From NCBI RefSeq assembly GCF_009928415.1, contig NZ_JAABNN010000003.1, forward strand, positions 216,145 to 280,144: DNA of 64,000 bases, in the 5' to 3' direction. A program made the translations under genes and the position numbers. Below, piece by piece: positions 25,075 to 35,228 of this stretch. Each line of letters starts with the position of its first letter. Within the stretch, counting starts at the first letter, position 1. The stretch is from Bacillus sp. USDA818B3_A. GTDB lineage: Bacteria > Bacillota > Bacilli > Bacillales > Cytobacillaceae. Below the pieces are notes generated by a model. It saw only the letters and a list, made by a program, of their open reading frames with translations, was not told the DNA's origin and made no database searches.

Positions 25075-26258
25075 TTGACCAGCCACTCCTTAATCTCTTC
25101 TTTATCGTTTTGGATTTCCCCTGCTATGATGGCACATTCAATTTTTAGAAGGGTTTCCCTTACCCAAGGTCCTCCTTCGGTATGAAACCATCCCATAAGA
25201 TCTGTGCCCGAAACTCTCATTTCACTACGTTCCTTGATCGGTAATCGATCATAAATATTTAACCAATAAGCGAGGGGATTTTCCACTTTTGATTCTTTTA
25301 AAATGACATAAAGCTTTTCTGTGGAAATTAAGACTTTTCTGCCTGCTAAATAAAGGTCGTATTCCGACCATTCACACACTAGCCGTTTTTCTATAAAAAA
25401 CAAAATTTGTTGAATTTCTTTGATTTCTTTGACAGGAAGTTTCCATTCTCTTAAAAAGAATTCAATTGATTTATTTTTTAGATTTAACGAAAAGAGCAGC
25501 AAGGACCACATTTCAATTTTATTTAATCCTTTAAAAGACATAGTGGCTAAACTTTTTAATTGGGCTTCAGCGTCTCTTAAGCCAGGCAAGTACGAATATA
25601 AATGAGTTTTTAAAAGGATCAAAAGAGCAGCGTTAGCATTTTCACCGGCAAGCAATTTTTCAAACTCCACTCGGAGCCGTTCCACAGCAATGTTTTTTAA
25701 TAAAGGAACAAGTTTTATGATCGCCTCTAGTGTTTTTTCCTCAATTGAAAAAGAGAGTTGGCTGACAAATCGAACCGCTCTCATGATCCTTAATGCATCT
25801 TCTTCGAACCGTTCATCAGCTGATCCAACAGTCTGAATGACTTTATCTTGAATAGCCAGCTTTCCAAGATAGGGATCAATCAACTTGCCATTACCGTCCA
25901 TCGCGATGGCATTCATAGTAAAATCCCGCCGTTTTAAGTCATCATGAAGATTACGTATAAAGGCAACTTCTTTTGGTCTTCGATAATCTTGGTATTCACT
26001 TTCCGTTCTAAAGGTTGTAACTTCATAGGAGTTATTTTGAAAAAGAACTAGCACGGTTCCATGTTCAATTCCAACATCAACTGTTCTTGAAAATATCCCT
26101 TTAACTTCATTTGGAGTAGCAGAGGTAGCAATATCTACATCAGTGATGGGCCTGTTTAAAAGATAGTCCCTTACTGAGCCGCCAACAAAATAGGCTTTGA
26201 AACCTGCTGCCTCTAATTGATTAATAACAGGAATAGCGGATAAAAAAGGCTCGTTCAT
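25059..26258 (-). CDS. cca: CCA-adding tRNA nucleotidyltransferase
   Basis: The 399-residue class II nucleotidyltransferase adds or repairs the tRNA 3' CCA. Visible are GGSVRDYLLNRPITDVDIATSA with the GG and DxD catalytic residues, RRDFTMNAIAMDGNG, and EDALRIMRAVRFVSQL. ATG 26258 is chosen because AAGGTGA, overlapping the bshA stop, is 5 nt upstream; the frame has GTG three codons earlier. Overlaps birA at its end. Confidence 0.94.
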   Translation of the reverse strand: MNEPFLSAIPVINQLEAAGFKAYFVGGSVRDYLLNRPITDVDIATSATPNEVKGIFSRTVDVGIEHGTVLVLFQNNSYEVTTFRTESEYQDYRRPKEVAFIRNLHDDLKRRDFTMNAIAMDGNGKLIDPYLGKLAIQDKVIQTVGSADERFEEDALRIMRAVRFVSQLSFSIEEKTLEAIIKLVPLLKNIAVERLRVEFEKLLAGENANAALLILLKTHLYSYLPGLRDAEAQLKSLATMSFKGLNKIEMWSLLLFSLNLKNKSIEFFLREWKLPVKEIKEIQQILFFIEKRLVCEWSEYDLYLAGRKVLISTEKLYVILKESKVENPLAYWLNIYDRLPIKERSEMRVSGTDLMGWFHTEGGPWVRETLLKIECAIIAGEIQNDKEEIKEWLVKCSQK

Positions 26259-26268
26259 TTCATTCACC

Positions 26269-27396
26269 TTAATTCAATAGCTGCCAGTATAGCTGCTCAT
26301 ATTGTTCAACAATCTGGTCAGCCTTAAATTTATTTTTAACTAATTCCAATGACTCAAAAGACATACTTTTATGTAAGTCAGGGTCGTTCAAGAGGGATAC
26401 AGCCTTTTCCGAGATATCGTCTATGTCACCGACCTTACAGATATATCCTGAAACACCCTGCTGAATAACTTCTGGAATACCGCCAACATCGGTACCTATA
26501 CATGGTACACCGCATGCCATCGCCTCCAAGGCAACAAGGCCAAAGCTCTCTTTTTCAGATAACAAAAGCAATAAATCACTAATAGAGTATAATTCCTCTA
26601 AATTCTCTTGTTTGCCTAAGAAGATTACGTTTTTCTCTAGACCAAGCTGTCTTACCTGTTTACTAACTATAGACATCTCCGGCCCGTCACCAACCAACAG
26701 TAATTTAGCCGGCATAGCTTCAGATATCTTTGCAAATGTTTTAATGACATCGCCAACCCTCTTAACAGCGCGAAAATTAGAAACATGAATGATCACTTTT
26801 TCATGTTCATTAATTTGGAGTTGAGTTTTTAGAGAGGTATCTTCGGTTTTATGGTATACTCTTTCATCTATAAAATTGTACACGGTCTCGATTTGCTTAT
26901 CAGGATTAACCAGCTCATAGGTCTGATTTACCAATGCATGTGATACTGCAGTAACAATATCAGATTTTTCAATTCCAAATTTAATGGCATCTGTTAATGT
27001 TGGGTCGTAGCCTAAAACGGTAATATCTGTGCCGTGTAAAGTGGTAACGACTTTAATATCTCTACTGGACATTTGTTTAGCTAAAATCGCACATACTGCA
27101 TGTGGAATAGCGTAGTGGACATGAAGTATATCCAATTTCTCACGATTAGCAACTTCGGCCATTTTACTCGCTAATGCGATATCATAAGGCGGGTATTGAA
27201 AAAGGGAATATTGATTTACTTCCACTTGATGGTAGTGTATATTATGATACATCTTGTTCAAACGGAAAGGGAGACTTGATGATATGAAGTGAATTTCATG
27301 CCCCTTTTCAGCAAGCATCTTTCCTAACTCGGTTGCTACCACACCAGACCCGCCTACAGTCGGGTAGCATGTAATTCCAATTTTTAATTTTTGCAT
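26269..27396 (-). CDS. bshA: Bacillithiol synthase step 1, glycosyltransferase BshA
   Basis: The 375-residue GT4 glycosyltransferase joins GlcNAc from UDP-GlcNAc to L-malate. It has the family start [21 protein letters not shown], a central [16 protein letters not shown] block, and [27 protein letters not shown] for nucleotide-sugar binding. It overlaps bshB1 by 13 nt, giving the consecutive first two steps of bacillithiol synthesis together. Confidence 0.95.
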   Translation of the reverse strand: MQKLKIGITCYPTVGGSGVVATELGKMLAEKGHEIHFISSSLPFRLNKMYHNIHYHQVEVNQYSLFQYPPYDIALASKMAEVANREKLDILHVHYAIPHAVCAILAKQMSSRDIKVVTTLHGTDITVLGYDPTLTDAIKFGIEKSDIVTAVSHALVNQTYELVNPDKQIETVYNFIDERVYHKTEDTSLKTQLQINEHEKVIIHVSNFRAVKRVGDVIKTFAKISEAMPAKLLLVGDGPEMSIVSKQVRQLGLEKNVIFLGKQENLEELYSISDLLLLLSEKESFGLVALEAMACGVPCIGTDVGGIPEVIQQGVSGYICKVGDIDDISEKAVSLLNDPDLHKSMSFESLELVKNKFKADQIVEQYEQLYWQLLN

Positions 27397-28115
27397 AATT
27401 CTTCTCCTAGCAAATCATGTTTCAATACAAGCGGAACTTTTGTCTTGAAACCCTCGGCATATGTTACTCCGACCAGTTTTCCAAACATTTTTTCCCTGGC
27501 CTCGACGGTTTCAATATAATCGTTCACAAGAGGTGTTTGAACACTTTCTGCTGTTAATTCAAATTGACTTTTATATGCACGTAATGCAGCTAACTTTTTA
27601 TCCATTACATCTGATATGTCAAACGTAAAATCAGGATTATGAAATCCATTGATCATGTAAAAATACATTCTTTCCACACGATGGGGTTCATCATATCCAT
27701 CGGTCAAGAATTTTCTTATTCCTGCAGAAAAAACGGCTTCTTCGACAATTCGAGCACAATTCCCATGGTCAGGATGACGATCTTCTAAATAGGGTGCAAA
27801 CACAATCTGGGGTTTGAATCTTCGAATGACAGCTGCAACCTTTTTAATATATTCTTCTTTAAGAAATAATCCTCTGTCAGGAAAACCTAACGACATCCGA
27901 ACAGATACACCCATTGTCTCAGCCGCAATTGCCGCTTCTTCTTTTCTTAGCTCTACATTTCCATTGGAAGAGAGATCGGCCTCTGTTAAGTCACAAATAC
28001 CGATATGCCTACCTTCTCCCGATAGTTTCGCAATGGTACCAGCCATGCCAATCTCTACATCATCTGCATGGGCACCAAATGCAAGAATATGTAACCTATT
28101 TTGCTCCATTAACAT
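27384..28115 (-). CDS. bshB1: Bacillithiol deacetylase BshB1
   Basis: The 243-residue PIG-L/LmbE-type zinc deacetylase converts GlcNAc-malate to GlcN-malate. Zinc site: [17 protein letters not shown] and [25 protein letters not shown] and [12 protein letters not shown]-like blocks agree with the family. Several ATG codons overlap the mgsA 3' end; 28115 has AAAGAG at 7 nt, while 28109 gives MEQNRLHIL and is also possible. Confidence 0.94.
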   Translation of the reverse strand: MLMEQNRLHILAFGAHADDVEIGMAGTIAKLSGEGRHIGICDLTEADLSSNGNVELRKEEAAIAAETMGVSVRMSLGFPDRGLFLKEEYIKKVAAVIRRFKPQIVFAPYLEDRHPDHGNCARIVEEAVFSAGIRKFLTDGYDEPHRVERMYFYMINGFHNPDFTFDISDVMDKKLAALRAYKSQFELTAESVQTPLVNDYIETVEAREKMFGKLVGVTYAEGFKTKVPLVLKHDLLGEELCKN

Positions 28116-28518
28116 CACCATTCTCTTTAACTACATTTCTCCACTCTAATAAACCCATTTCTAATCCTCGGATAAGTAATTCTGCTGTACCCATATTTGT
28201 TGCAAGAGGGATAGAGTAGACATCACATAATCTCACTAAAGCTGTGACATCAGGTTCGTGCGGCTGTGCAGTTAATGGATCACGGAAAAAGAAAATAGCA
28301 TCCATCTGGTTTTTAGCGATCATCGCTCCGATTTCTTGGTCTCCGCCTAAAGGCCCGGATTTAAACCGAGTAATGTCTAAGCCTGTTGCCTCATTGATTC
28401 GGGATCCTGTGGTTCCAGTAGCAAAAAGCATATGCTTGGCAAAAGTATCTTTGTAGGCTGTTACAAATTGGACTAAATCATTCTTCTTTTGGTCATGTGC
28501 GATTAAAGCAATATTCAT
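28096..28518 (-). CDS. mgsA: Methylglyoxal synthase
   Basis: The 140-residue enzyme makes methylglyoxal from dihydroxyacetone phosphate. Motifs are [23 protein letters not shown] (phosphate site), [14 protein letters not shown] with the catalytic Asp, and [18 protein letters not shown] 28518 follows AGGGG by 8 nt. The 3' end overlaps bshB1. Same place in the operon as in B. subtilis. Confidence 0.95.
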   Translation of the reverse strand: MNIALIAHDQKKNDLVQFVTAYKDTFAKHMLFATGTTGSRINEATGLDITRFKSGPLGGDQEIGAMIAKNQMDAIFFFRDPLTAQPHEPDVTALVRLCDVYSIPLATNMGTAELLIRGLEMGLLEWRNVVKENGDVNGAK

Positions 28519-28529
28519 AATCCAAACCC

Positions 28530-29333
28530 CTAATCTAGTATATTTTCAAGTCCGTAAACAAAAGTATTGTTCTCCATTACTGTTTCAACAGCAACTTTTA
28601 CACCTGACATAAATGACGCACGGTTATAGGAATCATGACGAATGGTTAAAGTCTGGCCATCAGAACCAAATAAAACCTGTTGATGAGCAATTAGTCCTGG
28701 TAATCGAACGGAGTGAATATGCATCCCATCAATTTCAGCACCTCTAGCTCCTGTAATTGTTTCTTTTTCATTTGGATGCCCCTGTTTTTTTAATTCTCTC
28801 ACAGCTGAAATCATTTCTGCAGTTTTAACGGCTGTTCCCGATGGTGCATCAAGCTTTTGATCATGGTGCAATTCAATAATCTCAACATCAGAAAAATATT
28901 TAGCGGCCATTTGAGAAAATTTCATCATTAAAACCGCCCCAATCGCAAAGTTAGGAGCAATAATACAACCAAGTTGTTTTTCCTGACAAAGCCGTTCTAG
29001 TTCTTCTAAATCCTCTTTACTAAATCCGGTTGTTCCAACAACAGGCCGAACATTATGGTTAAGAGCTGTTTTAGTGTGGTACATGCCAAATTCCGGAGTT
29101 GTTAAATCAATTAATACATCTGCTTCTACCGCTTGCAGACACTTTTCAATATCGGAATAGATAGGTACATTTGAAATGGATTGAAAACCTTCTACATCAC
29201 TCAACATCATTCCATCATTTTTATGATCAACTACTGCAACTAAATCAAAATGATCTGTATTTGAAGCTAATGTTACTGCTTCTCTTCCCATACGACCACG
29301 CGGGCCAGCAATAATAATTTTAATTGTATTCAA
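28530..29333 (-). CDS. dapB: 4-hydroxy-tetrahydrodipicolinate reductase
   Basis: The 267-residue enzyme of lysine, diaminopimelate and dipicolinate synthesis has a Rossmann motif [33 protein letters not shown], and the catalytic/substrate block [18 protein letters not shown] 29333 has GGAG 8 nt upstream and gives the usual length. A GTG at 29342, overlapping the upstream stop as GTGA, is the alternative. Feeds peptidoglycan and spore dipicolinate supply. Confidence 0.94.
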   Translation of the reverse strand: MNTIKIIIAGPRGRMGREAVTLASNTDHFDLVAVVDHKNDGMMLSDVEGFQSISNVPIYSDIEKCLQAVEADVLIDLTTPEFGMYHTKTALNHNVRPVVGTTGFSKEDLEELERLCQEKQLGCIIAPNFAIGAVLMMKFSQMAAKYFSDVEIIELHHDQKLDAPSGTAVKTAEMISAVRELKKQGHPNEKETITGARGAEIDGMHIHSVRLPGLIAHQQVLFGSDGQTLTIRHDSYNRASFMSGVKVAVETVMENNTFVYGLENILD

Positions 29334-29338
29334 TTTCT

Positions 29339-29683
29339 TCACTCCACACTTTCTGGGTCTATTCTAGTCCAACGATCTTTATCCCTGGTATTAAATTTAT
29401 TCATGACATAGTCATGAGCCTCTTCTAAATCAATATTCAATGAATTGGCAAAACAAATCATCACAAAAAGCAGGTCGCCAAGTTCCTCTTCTATGGCCTT
29501 TTCTGTTTCTGTTGATTTTTTTGGTTTTTCTCCATAATAATGATTTACTTCCCTTGCCAGCTCACCAAGCTCCTCAGTTAGTCTTGCAAGCATGGCCAGC
29601 GGGCTAAAATATCCTTCCTTAAACTGACTTATGTATTGGTCTACTTCGGCTTGAAGTTCTTTCATTGACTTCCCGTTAGTCAT
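29339..29683 (-). CDS. ypjD: MazG-like nucleotide pyrophosphohydrolase YpjD
   Basis: The 114-residue all-helical protein has the MazG signature [17 protein letters not shown] and [18 protein letters not shown], with the acidic EExxE/ExxD magnesium ligands. It is presumed to hydrolyse noncanonical NTPs or dNTPs; the substrate is not known. ATG 29683 (GAGGTG, 6 nt upstream) matches the family start; a GTG three codons earlier is less likely. First gene of the operon to birA. Confidence 0.88.
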   Translation of the reverse strand: MTNGKSMKELQAEVDQYISQFKEGYFSPLAMLARLTEELGELAREVNHYYGEKPKKSTETEKAIEEELGDLLFVMICFANSLNIDLEEAHDYVMNKFNTRDKDRWTRIDPESVE

Positions 29684-29804
29684 TCTCTCCACCTCATCTT
29701 TAAAACGGGCTATTTACCTATAATAATATACCTTTTAATGTTAGCTAAATTACGTAAGATTTACAAATGTTTTCGCTTTAATCAGGTGGATTTCCTCCCT
29801 CTCA

Positions 29805-29833
29805 TTGCTCTTATCACCCTAATTCGCTATAAT
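29805..29833 (+). promoter_or_regulatory. Sigma-A promoter of ypjC
   Basis: TTGCTC (29805-29810), 17 nt, TATAAT (29828-29833) on the plus strand. Confidence 0.75.
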
Positions 29834-29876
29834 TAGAACCGCCATATAGAGAGAGATGGAAGAGGTGGAAATATTT

Positions 29877-30749
29877 ATGTTACTTGGGCTCAAGTTAAAA
29901 AACATTCTTTTTATTCTAATAGGGTCCTCCATTATGTCATTTGGACTTGTCAATTTTAATATGCAAAATAAACTGGCTGAGGGTGGATTTACAGGAATTA
30001 CACTTCTCTTTTATTTTTTGTTTAAATGGGATCCTTCTTATATCAACTTAATACTCAATATCCCCTTATTTTTCATAGGATGGAAGCTGCTAGGAAGGAA
30101 TGCTTTTTATTATACAATCATCGGAACGGTTGGTGTTTCGGTTTTTCTATGGATTTTTCAGCGCAATACAATTGAGATGCCTCTTGAACACGACCTAACA
30201 TTAGCGGCACTTTTTGCAGGGGTATTGACTGGAATTGGACTGGGAATCATTTTTCGTTTTGGCGGTACAACCGGAGGAGTTGATATCATTGCTAGACTCG
30301 TCCAAAAATATGCTGGCTGGAATATGGGAAAAACGATGTTCCTATTTGATGCATGTGTCATTGCTGTCTCATGGTTTACATACTTAAATTATAAGCAAGC
30401 CATGTACACACTTGTTGCTGTTTTTGTTGGAGCCAGAGTGATTGATTTTATTCAGGAAGGTGCCTACTCTGCTAGGGGAGCTATAATTATATCAGATCAA
30501 AATGAGAAAATTGCTGAGAAAATTATGGCCGAAATGGACCGCGGTGTAACTGCACTTAAAGCTTACGGCTCTTACACAAAAAACGAGCGTGAAGTTTTAT
30601 ACTGTGTTGTGGCTAGGAATGAAATCATCCGTTTGAAGAATCTAATTACTTCAATAGACCCCCATGCCTTTGTATCGATATCAGTTGTTCATGATGTTCA
30701 TGGTGAAGGATTTACACTTGATGAAAACAAAATGCCGATTGGAGAATAA
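29877..30749 (+). CDS. ypjC: YitT-family membrane protein YpjC
   Basis: The 290-residue protein has five to six membrane helices in the first ~200 residues, including the family block FRFGGTTGGVDIIARLVQKY. A soluble C-terminal DUF2179 domain follows (RGAIIISDQNEKIAEKI, then VLYCVVARNEIIRLKNLI, and DPHAFVSISVVHDVHGEGF). YitT/DUF161 proteins are of unknown transport or signalling role. ATG 29877 with GAGGTGG 8 nt upstream is preferred to ATG 29856, which precedes that ribosome site. Monocistronic, with its own promoter and terminator. Confidence 0.85.
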   Translation: MLLGLKLKNILFILIGSSIMSFGLVNFNMQNKLAEGGFTGITLLFYFLFKWDPSYINLILNIPLFFIGWKLLGRNAFYYTIIGTVGVSVFLWIFQRNTIEMPLEHDLTLAALFAGVLTGIGLGIIFRFGGTTGGVDIIARLVQKYAGWNMGKTMFLFDACVIAVSWFTYLNYKQAMYTLVAVFVGARVIDFIQEGAYSARGAIIISDQNEKIAEKIMAEMDRGVTALKAYGSYTKNEREVLYCVVARNEIIRLKNLITSIDPHAFVSISVVHDVHGEGFTLDENKMPIGE

Positions 30750-30777
30750 GCGAAAATTTTATAAATTCCTAAACGAC

Positions 30778-30809
30778 AAAAAATGTCCTCAACTTTGAGG
30801 ACATTTTTT
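30778..30809 (+). terminator. Bidirectional terminator ypjC / YugP-like gene
   Basis: A near-perfect 15-bp palindrome AAAAAATGTCCTCAA / TTGAGGACATTTTTT abuts the stop of the minus-strand gene at 30810. Confidence 0.9.
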
Positions 30810-31487
30810 CTAATCGTCATTTCTATTCATACCTGTAAAAATGAAAACAAGTCTTAATAATTCTAAAACAGCTACCGCTGCTGCCGCAACATAAGTTAGT
30901 GCAGCTGCATTTAATACTTTCCTTGCCCCTAATCGTTCACGATCGCCTATTAAACCAAGGGAAACCACTTGATTCAGGGCACGGTTCGAGGCATTAAACT
31001 CAACCGGAAGGGTGACAATTTGAAAAAGTACAGCTGCAGCCATAAATATAATCCCTAATAATAGTAACCCGCTTAAATGAGCAAAGATACCAATCATTAT
31101 GAGAATCCAGGAAGCATTAGAACCAAGATTGGCCACTGGAACCAAAGCGTGGCGGAAGCGAAGGAATACATAGCCTTGTCCATCCTGAATGGCATGTCCG
31201 CATTCATGTGCCGCTACAGCTGCCGCAGCAATCGAATTCCCATGGAAATTTTCCGGTGAGAGGCGGACGGCCTTGCTTCTTGGATCGTAATGATCACTTA
31301 AATATCCGCGTCCTTCTTCAACCCTAACATGATATAGTCCATTTGCATTGAGAATTTCTCTAGCAACATTTGCTCCAGTACGAAAATTCGAAGCAGGTAT
31401 CCGTGCATATTTGGCAAACGTACTTTTCACTCTCATTTGAGCCCATAAGGGAATAAAAACTATAATAGCAAAGTAAATAAGATACAT
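30810..31487 (-). CDS. YugP-type membrane zinc metallopeptidase
   Basis: The 225-residue protein has an N-terminal helix, the metal-binding motif AAHECGHAIQDG (HExxH type), the preceding YLSDHYDPRSKAVRLS block, a central pair of helices, LPVEFNASNRALN, and a C-terminal helix. This is the Zn_peptidase_2 family represented by B. subtilis YugP. The substrate is unknown. ATG 31487 has GGAGG upstream. Its position before ypjB is not that of yugP in B. subtilis, so it may be a paralogue or a relocated copy. Confidence 0.85.
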   Translation of the reverse strand: MYLIYFAIIVFIPLWAQMRVKSTFAKYARIPASNFRTGANVAREILNANGLYHVRVEEGRGYLSDHYDPRSKAVRLSPENFHGNSIAAAAVAAHECGHAIQDGQGYVFLRFRHALVPVANLGSNASWILIMIGIFAHLSGLLLLGIIFMAAAVLFQIVTLPVEFNASNRALNQVVSLGLIGDRERLGARKVLNAAALTYVAAAAVAVLELLRLVFIFTGMNRNDD

Positions 31488-31547
31488 AATGACCTCCTAA
31501 TCAGACTCATGATGTTATTAGTTTATGTCTACCCGATTAGACATGCT

Positions 31548-32342
31548 TCAATCCTTTATGTCTCTAGAACGATTTTTCTTAGGTTCCTTATCACCCTGAT
31601 ACTTTCTCCAGCCCACATATGATAATGTCATAATTATTATACTGCCAGTCGAAATAATCACCCACCATAATGAGGGATCAGCTTCATCCTCTTCCATGTT
31701 TGTAAAGAGATTTTTCAAGTCAGTGTCTAGTGCATTAAGTTCTTGCTGGCTTTTCGAATCACTTAGCACTTGTGTCCGATATTCATTAATAAAATCAATC
31801 CGAGCATCTAATCTTTGAATATTTTCCACAGGAACATCTATTTTCATACTTGGATAAATAACATTATATAAAGATAAAAAAGTGTTGAAATTTGTATGAA
31901 AATGGGCGTTATCACCCATTACCGCCGCTTCTTTTGCCTGGTGTAATGCAGTCATGACTTGACTTTCCAATTCGGTCCATAAAGGTTGATGACTCGTTGC
32001 TATAGCATCAATTACAAGACGGAACTTTGTTAGTTTATTTAATCTTTCTTCATATTTCATATTGGGACTTACTGCCGCCTCCATGGCTTCATCATGGGAG
32101 GTATTTACAATTCTAACCTCGTCCATTGAGAGTGGTTCTTCCGCCCCTGTTATGTTTGTAAACTGGTCAGAAAAATAATCGAGCAATTTTTTTGCATCTT
32201 CATATCTTTGAAACTTCACCATTTGAAGAGCTTCATCAGATATATCATCAAGCTTCTCCAATGGAGTTTGCTGTTCAGCAGAAACTGTTATGGGAGTGAG
32301 CATCATGATGATCGCTAAAAAGTATAACCATCTAAATTTCAA
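31548..32342 (-). CDS. ypjB: Sporulation protein YpjB
   Basis: The 264-residue protein has a signal peptide ending PITVSA, a helical extracytoplasmic domain (about 30-220), one C-terminal membrane helix (WWVIISTGSIIIMTLSYVGW) and a basic tail. Length and layout match YpjB, whose loss affects sporulation in B. subtilis; the mechanism is unknown. The start codon is TTG 32342 with GGGGGG 7 nt upstream. Lies 62 nt after ypjA. Confidence 0.8.
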   Translation of the reverse strand: MKFRWLYFLAIIMMLTPITVSAEQQTPLEKLDDISDEALQMVKFQRYEDAKKLLDYFSDQFTNITGAEEPLSMDEVRIVNTSHDEAMEAAVSPNMKYEERLNKLTKFRLVIDAIATSHQPLWTELESQVMTALHQAKEAAVMGDNAHFHTNFNTFLSLYNVIYPSMKIDVPVENIQRLDARIDFINEYRTQVLSDSKSQQELNALDTDLKNLFTNMEEDEADPSLWWVIISTGSIIIMTLSYVGWRKYQGDKEPKKNRSRDIKD

Positions 32343-32404
32343 TCCTTGTCCCCCCTTTCATTACTAATAAAATGTATGTAGGGTTGGACAAGGATAGACC
32401 ATAA

Positions 32405-33001
32405 TCAATGATTAATTTTTAATTTAAAACGATTAGGTCTGATTCCAAAATAATAGGCAAGTCCAATTGAAAGACAAGAAAGCCAAAATGTAAAATAACC
32501 TATTTGTGGTATGTACTTATCAAGCATGGAATAACTCGGCAGCATAAAGAAGACATAATCAATAACATCGTTATGCAGTGTCCAAATAGCAGTCACTATT
32601 AAATGCCAAGCCTTTATACGATAGAAAGGAGCATAGAGAATACCTTGGACGGCCATCGCAAAGTGTGAAAATATTAACATGTACCCTACCCAGTCAAGAT
32701 CCCCTTGGACAATAAATACAAGAATATTCATTACAACTGCCCAAATGCCATATTTGAATAGGGTCACCAACGCAAGTGCTTCCATTAAAGGCCAATTCTT
32801 TTTTAGTATGAATGCGATAAGTACAAAAACAAAAAACAAGCTTGCGGTTGGACTATCAGGAACAAACGCCAAAAATACAGATGGAGTCTCTTTTAACTGC
32901 CACCCATACCAATAATACCCATAAATGGTACCTGCAATATTTACTAAAAGTAATAACTTTAATACTGAACGATTGGACAGGAGAGGGTAAATCCACCCCA
33001 C
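32405..33001 (-). CDS. ypjA: YpjA, DUF1405 membrane protein
   Basis: The 198-residue protein has six predicted membrane helices and the DUF1405 features YGYYWYGWQL, FVPDSPTASLFF and WTLHNDVIDY. The function is unknown. GTG 33001 with GGAGGAG upstream is the start. Probably in one unit with ypjB, and separated from the qcr genes by the terminator at 33035. Confidence 0.82.
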   Translation of the reverse strand: MGWIYPLLSNRSVLKLLLLVNIAGTIYGYYWYGWQLKETPSVFLAFVPDSPTASLFFVFVLIAFILKKNWPLMEALALVTLFKYGIWAVVMNILVFIVQGDLDWVGYMLIFSHFAMAVQGILYAPFYRIKAWHLIVTAIWTLHNDVIDYVFFMLPSYSMLDKYIPQIGYFTFWLSCLSIGLAYYFGIRPNRFKLKINH

Positions 33002-33034
33002 AAAATCTCCTCCTTTTAATAGTCTTCATCAAGA

Positions 33035-33063
33035 AAAAAGCTGACGATTCCCGTCAGCTTTTT
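33035..33063 (-). terminator. Terminator of the qcr operon
   Basis: The stem AAAAAGCTGACG / CGTCAGCTTTTT with a 5-nt loop follows the qcrC stop. Confidence 0.88.
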
Positions 33064-33073
33064 ATAAGTAAAA

Positions 33074-33847
33074 TTATTCTTTACCAAGACCTGAGATAAA
33101 TTCAGAAAGCTTCTTAAGCTGTTCGTCATCCCCTTTAAAGACCCCAGCTGGCATTTTACCTCTACCATTTTTAGCAATCTTAGCTACTTCATCAGCGGAT
33201 AAACCAGTTCCGACTAATGTTGGAGCACCTGCACCGCCCTGAAAACTGTCACCATGACAAGTAATACAAGTATTATCACTAGCAATTTTATATCCTTCAC
33301 TAGTTTTGTCAATTTCAACCTTTTCGACAATTTTTCCTTGTCGTTCTGCAGCCGCCCAGTCATGGGTTGCTACAGACTCCCATGTAAGGAAAACTGTAGC
33401 TGCAAGTGCTAATAGCATAAAGCCTGTTGCAAGCGGACGTTTTTTAGGACGGCGTTCCGTACCACGATCAAGGAACGGTGCTAATAATAACCCTCCAAAT
33501 GCTAAACCTGGCATAATCATTGCTCCAATAACGGTATATGGACCAGAAGCAAATGAGTATTTTAGTAATTGATACAAGAACAGGAAATACCAGTCTGGTA
33601 ATGGAATGTATCCCGTATCAGTTGGGTCCGCTATCCTTTCAAGCGGAGCCGGATGTGCTACTGTCAAACTTAAAAAACCAACAAGAAATACTGCACCAAC
33701 CATCCATTCTTTTAAAAGGAAGTTTGGCCAGAATGCCTCTGTTTTGCCAGGATATTCTGAATAATCTTTTGGAAGTTTTGGTGTGCGTGTTTCAGGCGCT
33801 GGAACACGTGAGTCACCAACAAACTTCATACCTTTACCGCGATGCAT
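33074..33847 (-). CDS. qcrC: Menaquinol:cytochrome c reductase, cytochrome c/b subunit QcrC
   Basis: The 257-residue fusion has an N-terminal half corresponding to subunit IV of the b-type core (DYSEYPGKTEAFWPNFLLKEW, PLPDWYFLFLYQLLKYS, three helices). The C-terminal cytochrome c domain has one haem site CITCH and an axial Met in GKMPAG. The complex passes electrons from menaquinol to cytochrome c and pumps protons. ATG 33847 has AAAGGAGG upstream. Third gene of qcrABC, ended by a terminator. Confidence 0.96.
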   Translation of the reverse strand: MHRGKGMKFVGDSRVPAPETRTPKLPKDYSEYPGKTEAFWPNFLLKEWMVGAVFLVGFLSLTVAHPAPLERIADPTDTGYIPLPDWYFLFLYQLLKYSFASGPYTVIGAMIMPGLAFGGLLLAPFLDRGTERRPKKRPLATGFMLLALAATVFLTWESVATHDWAAAERQGKIVEKVEIDKTSEGYKIASDNTCITCHGDSFQGGAGAPTLVGTGLSADEVAKIAKNGRGKMPAGVFKGDDEQLKKLSEFISGLGKE

Positions 33848-33906
33848 TGAGCAATCCCCTCCTTTTTTCTGTAATATACACTCCTATGTCAGAAAAAAAC
33901 TGATTT

Positions 33907-34581
33907 TTAAAGCGGTCCAGAGATACCTTGTCTGCGAATCATGATAAAGTGTGCCGCCATTAAACCAAACAATACCGCAGGCAAGAAGAATACATGGATG
34001 GCAAAGAAACGGGTTAATGTCTGAGCACCAACAATGTGTTCGTGTCCTGCAAGTAAAACTTTCACGTAAGTACCTATGAACGGTGTTGCCTCAGCAATTT
34101 GCAGACCTACTTTTGTAGCGAACAGCGCTTTCATATCCCAAGGCAGTAAGTAACCTGTGAAACCCAAACCTAACATCACGAAGAAAATTAGCACTCCGAC
34201 AACCCAGTTTAATTCACGAGGCTTTTTATAGGCACCTTGGAAAAAGACGCGCAACGTATGTAAAAACATCATTACAAGTACTAAACTGGCTCCCCAGTGA
34301 TGCATTCCACGTACGATTTGTCCAAATGCAACTTCATTTTGTAAATAATAAACAGATTCCCAAGCATTTTTAATATCTGGTACATAGTACATGGTTAAAA
34401 ACATACCAGAAAGTATTTGAATAACAGTTACAAAGAATGTCAGACCGCCAAAGCAGTATACAAACGCTGAAAAATGATGCGCAGGGTTTACATGCTCTGG
34501 TACTTCATGATCTGCGATATCGCGCCACAGCGGCGTAATATCTAAACGTTCATCTACCCAATCGTAAATTTTGTTTAACAT
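33907..34581 (-). CDS. qcrB: Menaquinol:cytochrome c reductase, cytochrome b6 subunit QcrB
   Basis: The 224-residue b6-type cytochrome has four helices with paired histidines for two b haems (HHFSAFVYCFGG region, GMHHWGASLVLVMMFLH, and FFAIHVFFLP), plus GYLLPWDMKA. It is half the size of a mitochondrial cytochrome b; QcrC supplies the rest. The start is 2 nt after the qcrA stop. Confidence 0.96.
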   Translation of the reverse strand: MLNKIYDWVDERLDITPLWRDIADHEVPEHVNPAHHFSAFVYCFGGLTFFVTVIQILSGMFLTMYYVPDIKNAWESVYYLQNEVAFGQIVRGMHHWGASLVLVMMFLHTLRVFFQGAYKKPRELNWVVGVLIFFVMLGLGFTGYLLPWDMKALFATKVGLQIAEATPFIGTYVKVLLAGHEHIVGAQTLTRFFAIHVFFLPAVLFGLMAAHFIMIRRQGISGPL

Positions 34582-34583
34582 AT

Positions 34584-35087
34584 TTACGCCTCCTTCCGTG
34601 GTTCAGCTTTTCCTAAGTATAGGAAGCCTTCTTTTTCTTTGTATGGGTATACATCAAGCGGGTGTAACGGCGGTGTACCAGGAATATTAGTTCCGTCCTT
34701 CTCATAGCGCCCATAGTGACATGGACAGAAGAATTGATTTGGATGTTCCTTGTCCGTATTCCAGTTTACGGTACAGCCCAGATGTTTACAAATTGGCGAA
34801 AGTGCAACAATTTTGTCTCCATCCTTATAAACCCAAGCAGTGTTCGTAACCTCTGACTCATACCAAGCATCCTTTTGCTTAAAGGTAAAGTCAACACGAA
34901 CTGGTTCCTCCGTTATTTCAGAAACCTTTTGTTTTGTCGCAACAAAATCTCCGCCTTCTTCAGCCTTTAATACCGGATCCACAGCAAATCTAACCATTGG
35001 CATTAACATACCGGCTGCCATGAACCCACCTACACCAGTTAAAGTGTAGTTTAAAAATTGACGTCTTGAAACACGTTCTTTACTCAA
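34584..35087 (-). CDS. qcrA: Menaquinol:cytochrome c reductase, Rieske iron-sulfur subunit QcrA
   Basis: The 167-residue protein has a Tat-type start (RVSRRQFLNYTLTGVGG) that also serves as membrane anchor, and the Rieske [2Fe-2S] ligands CKHLGC and CPCHYG. TTG 35087 with AAGGGGGG 6 nt upstream is the start; the open frame extends 25 codons further, into the promoter region, but without signals. First gene of qcrABC. Confidence 0.95.
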   Translation of the reverse strand: MSKERVSRRQFLNYTLTGVGGFMAAGMLMPMVRFAVDPVLKAEEGGDFVATKQKVSEITEEPVRVDFTFKQKDAWYESEVTNTAWVYKDGDKIVALSPICKHLGCTVNWNTDKEHPNQFFCPCHYGRYEKDGTNIPGTPPLHPLDVYPYKEKEGFLYLGKAEPRKEA

Positions 35088-35161
35088 GCTTATCCCCCCC
35101 TTGTTCAAAGTTTGAAGTCCATCGGACACAAAATAAACACATATAAAACTAGGACATAACA

Positions 35162-35190
35162 ATGATATATCAATCTTACAGCAAGGTCAA
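35162..35190 (-). promoter_or_regulatory. Sigma-A promoter of qcrABC
   Basis: On the minus strand TTGACC (35190-35185), 17 nt, TATCAT (35167-35162), giving a leader of about 70 nt. Confidence 0.7.
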
Positions 35191-35228
35191 TATCATACTA
35201 TTTTAAAAAACATTTATTATAACAGGCT